A DNA stretch of 64,000 nucleotides from an uncultured Alphaproteobacteria bacterium (GCA_905234185.1 CAJOGC010000001.1:95765-159764); one strand, 5' to 3'. Positions 15,304 through 23,491 are shown, numbered from the stretch's first letter. Numbers and translations are program-made. The notes: generated by a model from the sequence alone, not told the origin.

Positions 15304-17778
15304 ATGGCATTAAAGCCCAGATATAAGCGCAGAATCGCATGGACACTTATTGGTGCCGTGGTGGCCGCATTTATTGCATTGGTTTTTGTGCCACCGACAA
15401 TTACATTAAATTTTATGAAGCCAGAATTAGCCGGGGCCGTATATGACCAAACCGGCATCACAGCAGAGTTTAATGGTGATGTTAATTTCAGCATGTTGGG
15501 ACACACAACGATTGTCGCACGCGACATAGTCGTACCATTTGGCACAATTCATTCGGCGATGTTTACCGTCCCATGGTTAAGTGTTTTCAATCCTGCGGAC
15601 GCTAAATTAAAGGGCCCGATTTCACTATATGGTGCTAATTTTGTCGTACAAAATCTTGATGCTATTAATTTCAGAACGAAAATCATATTTTATAATTCTG
15701 TTGTTCGTTTTCATAATCATGACTATGACATTATTCGTGGCGAATTGGACAACGGTCGTTTTACTGGGACCGTACGCACTAACCAGCATAAATATGATGT
15801 CACATATGAAAATGATGACTTTATTATTCGAAACCAAAACAACCAACTTGAAATTATTGGTAAATTATATGCCGACGGTTCCGCACGTGGCCAAATGTCT
15901 ATTATCACAAACGATGTAAACAAATGGTTTGAATTTCCGGAACCAAAAATCAATGAAACCGTCGATTTGACCATGAACTTTGAATGGGATGGCAATATCG
16001 GATTTAATTTTACAGATATAACTGCCAATAATTTATCGGGAAACATACGACTTTATCCAGACGGACGACGCGATATAAATTTAGTCGCAAACGACATGGA
16101 TTTTGATTTTTCGTTTTTAACCGAACCGAATAAGGTGTTGCGCGGAAGCAACCTTAAACTAGATTTCTATGGTAATATTCGTTTTCTGGACAAAACATTC
16201 AAACATGTAAAGATTGATGCTATTGGCACCGATGAAAAACTACAAATAGGTACAATAATTGCAGATGATATTGTGTTTAACGGTGGCACGATTGATACGA
16301 ACGGCGCACACGACATTATGATAACAATGCCACTGCATGGCAAAAATACAATATGTTTATTCAGCGGAACCCCAAACGCTTGGAAATGCAGTGAATACAC
16401 ACACGGCAATATATCTGGTACATTGCATGTTAATGGTGACAAATTCGATATTATCGTTAATGCCCCAATAAAAATGCCTGACATAACAACTGTTCGTAAA
16501 AATGCCCTGCGTTATGGAACACATGGTGTTGTTAAATTTTCATTCGAAGACGCCGCGGGTACATTAACAATTGATGGCGACAAAATGCGTCCAGAATTTA
16601 CATTTGCAAAAAATAAAAACTTGGATTGGCTTGGTGCAAAATTACCGTTTTTGCCGGAATCTATGGCGAATGCAATTGGTGATTTTGAATGGGAATCTGG
16701 TGCTGTGGTGTTCAAGCCACATGATGGCACATGGCAAATGGCGACACAAAACGATTTCTTTTACATTTATGGAAATAATTTCAAAGTGTGGTTTCCGAAT
16801 ATAGATTTACAATCATTGCGTGACCATATTTATACGATATCCGGCGAATATAAAAATGGTGTAATATCAGATTTGACAATTAATATTGCGAACCATGTAT
16901 TTACTGGATCTGTGGTTAATGATTTAATTACATTGAAAACAGATGTATTAAATATTGATTCTTTTTTGTCGGGCGATTATTGGAACAAATTCGAAGAAAT
17001 GTCTTTTTTGACTATGCATCCGATAATGTTGCCATTTGATGTTCACGCGAAAATATCACTTACGGCGAATAAATTGATACTTAATGGTGACGAGTATAAT
17101 AATTTTGTATATTCATTAAAACCAAATTCCCAGGTGTTTTCTATATCGGACGATTACCGTGGAAACATACTTGCCACAATAGAACATGACGGTAATTCAT
17201 ACGATATTTCATTACAACTTAACCGTTTCGCAACACATGGCAAGATATTAAATGAACAAATGCCACTTAATGTTGCCGACGCATATGTGACCGGTGAAAT
17301 AGAAATGAAAACCCACGGCATGATCGCAAATGATTTGGAATACAACTTAAATGGAAAACTGGATTTAACATTCGACCAAGGTTATGTATTTGGCCTGGGC
17401 ATAGACGACTTCTTTGCATCTGCAAATTCCATTCATATTCTTAATGCCGAAGTGGCACTGTCAACGGCATTAAACGACGGGCAAACAAGGTTGAAATCGC
17501 TGCACATAATCGGTAAATATGATAACGGTAATTTTACAACGACCGAACCATTTACACTGTCTATGCCCCATGCGGATGCAACCGGTGCTTTACAGATAAA
17601 CGACGGAATAATGTCATCGCAACTTTATATTGTTTTGCGCGGAACGGCACCTGAACCGGCACCAATTGATGTGGAAATAACACCGTCCGGCGAACGTTTA
17701 TTTTCATTATCGGAAATCATGCAAACATTTGACCCGGCATACATGCGCGAATTTGTGAAAACACATGACAGATTTTGA
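15304..17778 (+). CDS. AsmA-like envelope protein
   Basis: An 824-residue protein with a basic N-terminus and one membrane anchor (about residues 12-30), then a long beta-strand-rich region with many repeating 'LxxxGxxxG' strands (for example NLSGNIRLYPDGRR, TGALQIND). The opening AVYDQTGITAEFNGDVNFSMLG matches the AsmA N-terminal pattern, where a hydrophobic strand precedes 'tG..v.v.g...'. AsmA-family proteins are predicted bridge-like lipid transporters between inner and outer membranes. A TATAAT box about 40 bp upstream serves it. It ends at a bidirectional terminator shared with aspS. The family call is by overall pattern. Confidence 0.7.
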   Translation: MALKPRYKRRIAWTLIGAVVAAFIALVFVPPTITLNFMKPELAGAVYDQTGITAEFNGDVNFSMLGHTTIVARDIVVPFGTIHSAMFTVPWLSVFNPADAKLKGPISLYGANFVVQNLDAINFRTKIIFYNSVVRFHNHDYDIIRGELDNGRFTGTVRTNQHKYDVTYENDDFIIRNQNNQLEIIGKLYADGSARGQMSIITNDVNKWFEFPEPKINETVDLTMNFEWDGNIGFNFTDITANNLSGNIRLYPDGRRDINLVANDMDFDFSFLTEPNKVLRGSNLKLDFYGNIRFLDKTFKHVKIDAIGTDEKLQIGTIIADDIVFNGGTIDTNGAHDIMITMPLHGKNTICLFSGTPNAWKCSEYTHGNISGTLHVNGDKFDIIVNAPIKMPDITTVRKNALRYGTHGVVKFSFEDAAGTLTIDGDKMRPEFTFAKNKNLDWLGAKLPFLPESMANAIGDFEWESGAVVFKPHDGTWQMATQNDFFYIYGNNFKVWFPNIDLQSLRDHIYTISGEYKNGVISDLTINIANHVFTGSVVNDLITLKTDVLNIDSFLSGDYWNKFEEMSFLTMHPIMLPFDVHAKISLTANKLILNGDEYNNFVYSLKPNSQVFSISDDYRGNILATIEHDGNSYDISLQLNRFATHGKILNEQMPLNVADAYVTGEIEMKTHGMIANDLEYNLNGKLDLTFDQGYVFGLGIDDFFASANSIHILNAEVALSTALNDGQTRLKSLHIIGKYDNGNFTTTEPFTLSMPHADATGALQINDGIMSSQLYIVLRGTAPEPAPIDVEITPSGERLFSLSEIMQTFDPAYMREFVKTHDRF

Positions 17779-17779
17779 T

Positions 17780-17812
17780 AAAAAAACACCGGCGTTTGCC
17801 GGTGTTTTTTGT
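17780..17812. terminator. Bidirectional terminator between the AsmA-like gene and aspS
   Basis: CACCGGC-GTT-TGCCGGTG at 17787-17804 with A and T runs on both sides. Confidence 0.8.
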
Positions 17813-19585
17813 TTAGTTTTTCGCCCTGATTTTAATGTGAACATCGCGTAATTGTTGTTCGGTCACTTCATTCGGAGACCCCATCAACAAATCTTGGCCG
17901 CGTTGGTTCGCCGGAAATGCAACTGTGTCACGAACACTGTCGCCAAAACCAGTAATTTCCGAAACCAAACGATCAATTCCAAACGCGCACCCACCATGTG
18001 GCGGTGCACCATATTGAAATGCGGTATACAGCGCAGAAAAGTTCTTTTCAACCGCCTCTATTGGATACCCGGCGATATCGAAACACTTCTTCATAATCTC
18101 TGGATTATAATTACGAAGTCCGCCACTACAAATTTCCAACCCATTAAGCACCATATCAAATTGTGCCGCCTTAATTGTGAACGGATCACGCGTTGATAAT
18201 TCTTCTATGGAATCAATAACCGGGTATGAAAATGGGTTGTGTGTAAACTTTGGCGCGCCACCACGATCTTCATCTGGTTCAAAGAACGGGAAATTATCGA
18301 CCCAACAAAAAGCGAAGTCACGCGGATTTACCAATCCCAAATCTGCGCCCAATTTATTGCGCAATTTACCCGCGGCTTTGGCTGCCTTTTCTTCTTCATC
18401 ACAAATAAAGAACAATGACGAATTATCCCCCGCAATTTCACGCAGTTTGGCAATCCGTTCCGCATCCAATTTTTTCGCAACCGGACCTTTGGCCTCTTCA
18501 GCAAAAACGATATAACCCAGGCCGCCCAATTCCAATTCCTTGGTCGCATATTCACCCAACTTATCAAACCAAGAACGTGGCTTGTCCGCGGTATTCGGTG
18601 CCGGAACCGCGCGAACAACGGAACCGTTTTCGACCGCATTCGCAAAGATTCCAAAATCGGACCCGCGGAATATTTCACTGACATCGCTTATCAAAATCGG
18701 GTTGCGCAAATCAGGTTTATCGGAACCATATTTCAACATTGCATCATCAAATGAAATGTGTGGAATTTCCGGATATACATTTGCATCTGGGGCAAACGCA
18801 CGAACCAGATCCGGCATGATTGCTTCGCCGACCGCCTGGACATCGCGTTGATCAACAAACGACATTTCCAAATCCAACTGATAGAATTCCAGCAGCCTAT
18901 CCGATCGTAAATCTTCATCACGAAAACAAGGTGCAATCTGAAAATATCTGTCAAAACCAGAAACTTGTAATAACTGCTTAAACATTTGGGGTGCTTGTGG
19001 CAACGCATAGAACTTACCATGATGCAAACGACTTGGCACCAAGAAGCATCTTGCCCCTTCGGGCGAATCAGCCGTTAAAATCGGCGTTTGGAATTCTGAA
19101 AACCCAAGTTCCCACATTTTGTCGCGCAACCACTTCATCATTTTGTTTCGTATTAAAATGGTTTTGTGCAATTTTTCACGCCGCAAATCCAGAAAACGAT
19201 ATTTATAACGCAATTCTTCACTTATATCATCATCTCCGAAAACCTGGAACGGCAATGGCGCAGATGCGGTTAAAACCCGCCATTCTTTGGCCTGAATTTC
19301 TATTTCACCTGTTGTAATTTTATCATTCACCTGGTCTGCATCGCGTGCAACAACCGTCCCAGTAATCTGAATCACCGATTCTGGGTGAACTTTTTCCAGT
19401 GCTTCATTGCCCCCATCAAAAACAATCTGGGTCACGCCGTAATTGTCGCGCAGATCCACAAACAACAACGACCCATGGTCGCGTTTACGATGCACCCACC
19501 CAGACAAAGTGACGGTTTCGCCCACATTTGCGGCGTTCAGTTCACCACACGTATGCGTTCTGTATTTAGATTTCAAAGATAACAT
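17813..19585 (-). CDS. aspS: Aspartyl-tRNA synthetase, bacterial type
   Basis: A 590-residue class II synthetase. An N-terminal OB anticodon-binding domain (VTLSGWVHRKRDHGSLLFVDLRD, discussed by its GWVHRKRDHG core) is followed by motif 2 FRDEDLRSDR, the bacterial GAD insertion domain, and motif 3 GAPPHGGCAFGIDRL near the C-terminus, so it is the long bacterial form. The start at 19585 (MLSLKSKYRTHTCGELN) matches family N-termini and has AAGGGA seven bases upstream; the longer frame to 19648 would read through a palindrome. The leader carries a T-box-like antiterminator at 19679-19713, suggesting control by uncharged tRNA-Asp. Whether it also charges tRNA-Asn cannot be told here. Confidence 0.93.
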   Translation of the reverse strand: MLSLKSKYRTHTCGELNAANVGETVTLSGWVHRKRDHGSLLFVDLRDNYGVTQIVFDGGNEALEKVHPESVIQITGTVVARDADQVNDKITTGEIEIQAKEWRVLTASAPLPFQVFGDDDISEELRYKYRFLDLRREKLHKTILIRNKMMKWLRDKMWELGFSEFQTPILTADSPEGARCFLVPSRLHHGKFYALPQAPQMFKQLLQVSGFDRYFQIAPCFRDEDLRSDRLLEFYQLDLEMSFVDQRDVQAVGEAIMPDLVRAFAPDANVYPEIPHISFDDAMLKYGSDKPDLRNPILISDVSEIFRGSDFGIFANAVENGSVVRAVPAPNTADKPRSWFDKLGEYATKELELGGLGYIVFAEEAKGPVAKKLDAERIAKLREIAGDNSSLFFICDEEEKAAKAAGKLRNKLGADLGLVNPRDFAFCWVDNFPFFEPDEDRGGAPKFTHNPFSYPVIDSIEELSTRDPFTIKAAQFDMVLNGLEICSGGLRNYNPEIMKKCFDIAGYPIEAVEKNFSALYTAFQYGAPPHGGCAFGIDRLVSEITGFGDSVRDTVAFPANQRGQDLLMGSPNEVTEQQLRDVHIKIRAKN

Positions 19586-19603
19586 TTCGGTCCCTTTTGC
19601 TTG

Positions 19604-19629
19604 TCCCACGAAGCCTTGGCAAAGTGGGA
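19604..19629. repeat. Short palindrome just upstream of the aspS ribosome-binding site
   Basis: CCCAC and GTGGG arms enclose GCCTTGGC, with the CGAAGCCTTGGC core also seen at 60211-60236. As RNA it would form a hairpin three to four bases from the AAGGGA site. Confidence 0.5.
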
Positions 19630-19659
19630 ATTTGGGTACAAAAATCAAAATAGGATTTC

Positions 19660-19768
19660 GGCACCCATTTTACATACCGCAGGGGCGCAGATTCCTGCGC
19701 GGTGCCACCCCGCATTTATTACTTTTACTGGGATTAAAGGCTCTGTGATTGTCAGACACTTCAACGCC
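19660..19768 (-). promoter_or_regulatory. T-box-like leader of aspS
   Basis: On the minus strand 19713-19679 forms helix A1 (GCGGGG with CCCTGC), a seven-base bulge TGGCACC, helix A2 (GCGCAG with CTGCGC) and a GAAT loop. This is the T-box antiterminator architecture, including the conserved TGGNACCGCG. N is C, which pairs with a G73 discriminator, as in tRNA-Asp. GGCACC inside the bulge can instead pair with GGTGCC (19660-19665), and ACCGC(G)CAGG with CCTGCGGT, giving a competing fold followed by a T-rich stretch. A short upstream hairpin (19739-19768) presents GAC, an Asp codon, in its loop at 19751-19753 and may be a minimal specifier; a canonical long Stem I is not evident. Confidence 0.65.
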
Positions 19769-19910
19769 CCGCCCCCGAAAAATTTATGTACTAATTCAAT
19801 GTCACAAATGTATTAGATGCTGTGTATTGTGCAGTTTTTGTGACGGAAGTGTATTTAACATACATAACCGGAAACAAAAACAAACAAACGCAAAGCAGAT
19901 GATGCATTTG

Positions 19911-19984
19911 TGGTGCCCTAAGCAAGAATCGGACTTGCGACTCGTCCTTACCAAGGACGTGTTTTACCACTAGACTATTAGGGC
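19911..19984 (-). tRNA. tRNA-Thr (anticodon GGT)
   Basis: Minus-strand cloverleaf: acceptor GCCCTAA/TTAGGGC, anticodon stem CGTCC/GGACG with loop TTGGTAA (GGT), T-stem GCAAG/CTTGC and encoded CCA at 19911-19913. The D-stem has one C-A mismatch and the T-loop is TCCGATT rather than TTCGANT, slightly unusual. Confidence 0.92.
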
Positions 19985-19995
19985 AACGCCCGCCT

Positions 19996-20024
19996 ATTAT
20001 AACCACCGATTTTTAAATAATCAA
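19996..20024 (-). promoter_or_regulatory. Promoter of tRNA-Thr(GGT)
   Basis: Minus strand TTGATT (20019-20024), 17 bp, TATAAT (19996-20001). It lies just upstream of the tRNA 5' end and may also drive aspS. Confidence 0.65.
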
Positions 20025-20031
20025 GCGGTTA

Positions 20032-20072
20032 TTCCCCTTTGCTGTGCAAAGGGGTGGACGCGTAGCGGACGG
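20032..20072. repeat. Solo end of the DUF559-type inverted repeat
   Basis: Hairpin CCCCTTTGC-TGT-GCAAAGGGG, then TGGACGCGTAGCGGAC and GGGGTAGTT, the layout of the ends at 12410 and 23492. It sits between tRNA-Thr and the 3' end of tlyA, six bases from the tlyA stop. Confidence 0.6.
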
Positions 20073-20077
20073 GGTAG

Positions 20078-20797
20078 TTATTTTACAAAATGCGCCAAAA
20101 ACTCTATATTCCCCGATCCGCCCTCAATCGGCGATTGCGTCACACCACGGCAATCAAAGCCGTGTTCACGGAAAGCAGCACAGACACTTTCCACCGCGAT
20201 GGCCCGCACCGCTTCGTCCCGAATTACCCCACGGAACCGCGCCGATATTTCGGGTCCACATTCAAATTGTGGCTTTATCAGGCAAACAACATCACGCAAT
20301 TTCGGCAATGTTGCCAATTTATCCAAAATCTTGGTCACCGAAATAAACGACACATCAATTGTCGCAATATCAACATCCGCAACAATGGAATCGTCTATAT
20401 AGCGAAAGTCGGTCTGTTCATGCAAATCTATCCGCGGGTTATCGCGCAAAGACGGATGCATTTGATCGGTCCCAGTATCCACCGCAACAATGTGTGCGAC
20501 ACCCGCCCGCAACGCGACATCACAGAATCCACCGGTTGACGAACCAATGTCAATCATATTACGCCCCGTCATATCAATATGAAAATAATCCAGTGCATGT
20601 TCCAATTTTAACCCGCCGCGCGAAACATAGGGCATAACCGCACCCCGCACAGAAATTAAATCCGGATTTTCCACATCAAAACTGGGTTTTGTAATCTGTT
20701 TGTTGTCATAAAACACCGCCCCATCGCGTACCGCATTTGCGGCACGTGTCCGCGATTCAAACAGCCCAAGATTCACCAGCACAACATCAATTCTCAT
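20078..20797 (-). CDS. tlyA: TlyA-type 23S/16S rRNA 2'-O-methyltransferase
   Basis: A 239-residue protein with an N-terminal S4 RNA-binding domain (RIDVVLVNLGLFESRTRAANAV, core LGLFESRTRA) followed by an FtsJ/RrmJ-like methyltransferase: SAM-binding MIDIGSSTGGFCDVAL, an acidic AVDTGTDQM strand, IDVSFISV and the catalytic-lysine strand VCLIKPQFECG. TlyA 2'-O-methylates ribosomal RNA; historical names include haemolysin A. Start at 20797 follows the S4 domain boundary; an upstream ATG at 20815 adds six residues. It is a single gene flanked by a repeat and a terminator. Confidence 0.88.
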   Translation of the reverse strand: MRIDVVLVNLGLFESRTRAANAVRDGAVFYDNKQITKPSFDVENPDLISVRGAVMPYVSRGGLKLEHALDYFHIDMTGRNMIDIGSSTGGFCDVALRAGVAHIVAVDTGTDQMHPSLRDNPRIDLHEQTDFRYIDDSIVADVDIATIDVSFISVTKILDKLATLPKLRDVVCLIKPQFECGPEISARFRGVIRDEAVRAIAVESVCAAFREHGFDCRGVTQSPIEGGSGNIEFLAHFVK

Positions 20798-20833
20798 AAT
20801 TTGATTTTTACACAACCGCCCAACAAGTCAAAT

Positions 20834-20861
20834 AAAAAACACCGGCAAAAGCCGGCGTTTT
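20834..20861. terminator. Bidirectional-looking terminator between the 20.9 kb gene and tlyA
   Basis: ACCGGC-AAAA-GCCGGC stem with an A-rich left flank; the T-run lies on the minus strand, so it ends transcripts of the 20886-21503 gene. Confidence 0.65.
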
Positions 20862-20885
20862 ACTAACCACTAGAATTAATCACTA

Positions 20886-21503
20886 TCACTCTAAACAACA
20901 ATTTACTTTTTCTTTAACCCATTTGCCAAGGCGCTTTACCGCCGAACCCTCGGTCTTTTTATCGCCGGTGTTCTTGTCGCGGTCCCGCGCAGCGGGAACG
21001 GATTCGCCTTTTTTGTCGGTTTCTTTTTTAACAATAACCGCTTCATAGAACTCTGGAATCTGTTCATGAACACCACCCAAGTCAATAAGGTGCATATTCA
21101 ATCCCCAAAACAACGAATATAAATCATATGCTTTTGCAAACAAATCCTCGGCATCAGCCTTGTTCCCTGCGCCAAGTGCCTTTGTACCAACCTCCATCAG
21201 GCGCATTGATGCCGCAAGCAAGTGTTTAGATATACACCACACTTCACCACCATCGGTGCCTGATTTATCAACAATACGCGTCATCAATTCTTTACGCATT
21301 TCACGGGTTGTATTCAACAAATCATAAAATCCCGGCTTTTGCGTTTTTGCACCACTGAAAAAGAAATGTTCTTCCAAAGAAATAAGATTCATCAACGCAA
21401 TCGATAAATCTTGATCAGACGACAAATCCAACGGGTTCGCCTTTTTCGCGGCATCTACGCGTGCAATCATTTCTTCCATGGTTAACTTTTCACTTTTCGC
21501 CAT
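20886..21503 (-). CDS. Conserved-looking cytosolic protein of unknown function
   Basis: A 205-residue soluble protein. Residues 1-155 are helical with several amphipathic helices (for example HLLAASMRLMEVGTKALG and DAEDLFAKAYDLYSLFWGLN); the following 35 residues are a charged, low-complexity linker, and the end is a short basic helix ending in NCCLE. No enzyme motif, signal peptide or membrane segment is visible and I do not recognise the family. An AAAGGAAAG site precedes the ATG. It is monocistronic between terminators. Confidence 0.6.
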   Translation of the reverse strand: MAKSEKLTMEEMIARVDAAKKANPLDLSSDQDLSIALMNLISLEEHFFFSGAKTQKPGFYDLLNTTREMRKELMTRIVDKSGTDGGEVWCISKHLLAASMRLMEVGTKALGAGNKADAEDLFAKAYDLYSLFWGLNMHLIDLGGVHEQIPEFYEAVIVKKETDKKGESVPAARDRDKNTGDKKTEGSAVKRLGKWVKEKVNCCLE

Positions 21504-21659
21504 TCTTATCTTTCCTTTGAATATAAATTAGTAAGTTCATAATATTAAACCAACAACGAAAAATCAATATGTATTTGAGCCTAGGGAAAAGGAACCAAAA
21601 CAAATTATATCAAGCCCGCCTTCTCTATGGCTACGGCGCGGCACTGAAATTTTAAAACA

Positions 21660-21690
21660 AAAACACCGGCATTTACCGGTGTTTTTTGTA
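21660..21690 (-). terminator. Terminator after the GIY-YIG gene
   Basis: CACCGG-CATTTA-CCGGTG with A and T runs on both sides, 27 bp downstream of the GIY-YIG stop. Confidence 0.65.
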
Positions 21691-21716
21691 TATCAAAAAT
21701 GCTTTTTTATAAACTC

Positions 21717-21932
21717 TCAGCCGGATTGCGATTTTAGGTATTGTTCAAAATCTTTTGCTTTTTGTTCATCATCGAAAGCGAAATAATTCTTGATGCGCCA
21801 CGGACGATATTTTTCGGTATGGCCGAGATGTTCGCTATTATGCTGTGCAAGACGTCTTTTCAGGTCATTGGTATAACCAATATAAAATCTCTCTGATAAA
21901 TCTATGCTTTGTAAAATATACACATAATACAT
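21717..21932 (-). CDS. Small GIY-YIG nuclease-domain protein
   Basis: A 71-residue single-domain GIY-YIG protein of the YhbQ/UvrC-N type. The motif reads YYVYILQ followed by FYIGYTNDLKRRLAQHN, giving the two conserved tyrosines, the arginine (RR) and the catalytic-helix context; KDFEQYLKSQSG ends the fold. A catalytic glutamate, usual near the end of the domain, would be the one in DFEQYL. Such stand-alone domains are common and often mobile or of unknown role. Upstream of its start (21947-22016) lies sequence shared with a repeat at 35794, linking it to the palindromic repeat family. Confidence 0.8.
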   Translation of the reverse strand: MYYVYILQSIDLSERFYIGYTNDLKRRLAQHNSEHLGHTEKYRPWRIKNYFAFDDEQKAKDFEQYLKSQSG

Positions 21933-21946
21933 ATCATTGTCTGTAT

Positions 21947-22016
21947 TCGTTCGCGTTGCTCACTTCGTCGTGACATCCGTCCGTCTACGCACACTTCGTG
22001 TAGCCGTTATGTAGAC
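21947..22016. repeat. Dispersed repeat upstream of the GIY-YIG gene
   Basis: A 17-base segment (21947-21963, reverse complement GTGAGCAACGCGAACGA) is identical to 35794-35810 and resembles GTGAGCATACGCGAAC at 23520-23535 in the MITE. The adjoining 21983-22016 can fold as a hairpin with GTCTAC/GTAGAC arms and ACAC..GTGT inside. Confidence 0.5.
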
Positions 22017-22068
22017 AATTTGATAAATTCTGGGATTTTTATCGGTTTTTTGTAAATTTTGTGGCTTG

Positions 22069-22094
22069 CCACACGTAACTTTAGCGAAGTGTGG
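22069..22094. repeat. Short palindrome abutting the CCA end of tRNA-Met
   Basis: CCACAC (22069-22074) and GTGTGG (22089-22094) flank GTAACTTTAGCGAA. The right arm includes the encoded CCA of tRNA-Met. Confidence 0.5.
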
Positions 22095-22168
22095 TAGCGG
22101 GAGAGGGACTTGAACCCCCGACACGTGGATTATGATTCCACTGCTCTAACCAGCTGAGCTATCCCGCC
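22092..22168 (-). tRNA. tRNA with anticodon CAT, elongator Met type
   Basis: A 77-nt minus-strand cloverleaf: acceptor GGCGGGA/TCCCGCT, D-arm GCTCAGCTGGTTAGAGC, anticodon stem GTGGA/TCCAC with loop ATCATAA (CAT), T-arm GGGGGTTCAAGTCCCTC and CCA. It resembles alphaproteobacterial elongator tRNA-Met; a tRNA-Ile2 (lysidine-modified CAT) cannot be fully excluded. Confidence 0.9.
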
Positions 22169-22178
22169 AAGCCTGCGC

Positions 22179-22206
22179 ATTATATCAGACATTTTTGCGA
22201 TTGCAA
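22179..22206 (-). promoter_or_regulatory. Promoter of tRNA-Met
   Basis: Minus strand TTGCAA (22201-22206), 16 bp, TATAAT (22179-22184), 11 bp before the tRNA. Confidence 0.65.
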
Positions 22207-22264
22207 GGATATTTCAATAAATCTCTTTGCATAAAAACAAAAAAATGATACCATTGTCACCATT

Positions 22265-22822
22265 ATGAAAAAGTATATTGCACTTTTATTTATTTCTATG
22301 TGTATGTGCACCGCAAACGCGGCAACAAACCCGTTTATGGGCGACGCGGAAAACCAAATATCTTTCTATCTGGGCCAGGGTTTTGACAACGGTTATATTG
22401 TTGCATTGCCGTATCATGCGGTTCCATTTTATATGGTTCAGGCAAAATATTCCCAACCCGCGACATTCTTCCGCCTGCCGGCGCGGATGTCTATGAATCT
22501 GGCTGAAACTGTGGGGTTGGGTAAAAAATATGGCTGGGATTGGCGAAAATACACAATTCCTATTGTTTTTATATCGGGTGACACAGCATTACTTTACGGC
22601 GAAAAATGGTATGCCGGGGTTGGTTCCGGCGTGGGATTACAGGCACAACAAAACGAACGTTTGGGCGCAAAGTTGTTATTTGAATTCAAATTATTTTATG
22701 GGTATCATATAAATGAAAAATGGGGAATCGAATTATATGCCCAGCATTTTTCTAACGCGAACACCGCCGACGAAAATCATTCGTATGCATTTTATGGTTT
22801 TGGCGTAAACCGTAATTTCTAA
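22265..22822 (+). CDS. PagL-like lipid A deacylase / acyloxyacyl hydrolase family protein
   Basis: A 185-residue protein with a signal peptide (cleavage after TANA, about residue 19) and an eight-strand outer-membrane barrel pattern ending in a C-terminal phenylalanine (VNRNF), as barrels do. The strand YAQHFSNAN carries His161 and Ser163 in the HxSN arrangement of PagL, which removes the 3-O-acyl chain of lipid A. In Pseudomonas PagL the third catalytic residue, Glu, follows Ser by 12; here the nearest Glu (170) follows by seven, so activity is uncertain. It is monocistronic with a very short leader and convergent with ung, only two bases separating the two stops. Confidence 0.65.
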   Translation: MKKYIALLFISMCMCTANAATNPFMGDAENQISFYLGQGFDNGYIVALPYHAVPFYMVQAKYSQPATFFRLPARMSMNLAETVGLGKKYGWDWRKYTIPIVFISGDTALLYGEKWYAGVGSGVGLQAQQNERLGAKLLFEFKLFYGYHINEKWGIELYAQHFSNANTADENHSYAFYGFGVNRNF

Positions 22823-22824
22823 AA

Positions 22825-23487
22825 TTACCAATCGATTGGTTGTTTTCCATGCTGGGCAAGGTATTCGTTTGCCTGACTAAAATGATGATTTCCGAAAAAT
22901 CCATGATATGCCGACAACGGCGATGGATGAACACTTTTTAATACCAGGTTTTTGTCCGGGTCAACAATTTGCGCTTTGCGCTGGGCATATGATCCCCACA
23001 GCATATAGACAATATTTTCACGCTTTGCACATTCACGAATTACCGCATCGGTAAATTGTTCCCATCCCATGCCCGCGTGCGATGCCGCCGCATGTGCACG
23101 AACAGTTAGTGTCGCATTTAATAGCAATACGCCCTGCTGCGCCCAATGGGTCAAATCGCCATGCGTTGATGATGGCCGTCCCAGGTCAGATTCAATTTCT
23201 TTATAAATATTTTGCAGCGATGGCGGAATCGGTGTCGGTGGCAGGACGGAAAAACAAAGTCCATGTGCCTGACCTGGTTCATGGTATGGATCCTGGCCAA
23301 TAATAACGACACGTACATCATTTAACGGACACAAATTAAACGCATTAAAGATATTTTTTGCCGCGGGATAAATCTGTTTACCCGATTTATATTCACTGCG
23401 CACAAAATCGGTTAATTTAACAAAGTAATCTTTATCAAACTCCCCGGATAACGCATCTTTCCAAGATTGTTCTATTTTTACATCCAT
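22825..23487 (-). CDS. ung: Uracil-DNA glycosylase, family 1
   Basis: A 220-residue base-excision repair enzyme that removes uracil from DNA. The water-activating motif GQDPYH is at residues 64-69 with catalytic Asp66, and the leucine-intercalation motif HPSPLSAY is at 187-194 with His187. Length matches E. coli Ung (229). The N-terminal SWKDALSGEFDKDYF is typical. The promoter region upstream contains the 130-bp MITE-like repeat at 23492, whose first base lies five bases before the ATG, so the repeat may now contribute its leader. Confidence 0.95.
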   Translation of the reverse strand: MDVKIEQSWKDALSGEFDKDYFVKLTDFVRSEYKSGKQIYPAAKNIFNAFNLCPLNDVRVVIIGQDPYHEPGQAHGLCFSVLPPTPIPPSLQNIYKEIESDLGRPSSTHGDLTHWAQQGVLLLNATLTVRAHAAASHAGMGWEQFTDAVIRECAKRENIVYMLWGSYAQRKAQIVDPDKNLVLKSVHPSPLSAYHGFFGNHHFSQANEYLAQHGKQPIDW

Positions 23488-23491
23488 TTTA

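Noticed and set aside
18177-18515. Long plus-strand frames within aspS, uvrB, gyrB and ileS
   Set aside because: Antisense shadows of strongly conserved genes, with no ribosome sites or recognisable products.
19745-19759. Declaring the GAC-loop hairpin the certain T-box specifier
   Set aside because: It lacks the usual Stem I features (AG bulge, distal loop), and GAC could be chance; stated as a possibility only.
21600-21650. GC-rich CGCC/GGCG palindrome in the gap before the GIY-YIG terminator
   Set aside because: Weak arms and no matching second copy precise enough to group it; otherwise nothing seen in 21504-21660.
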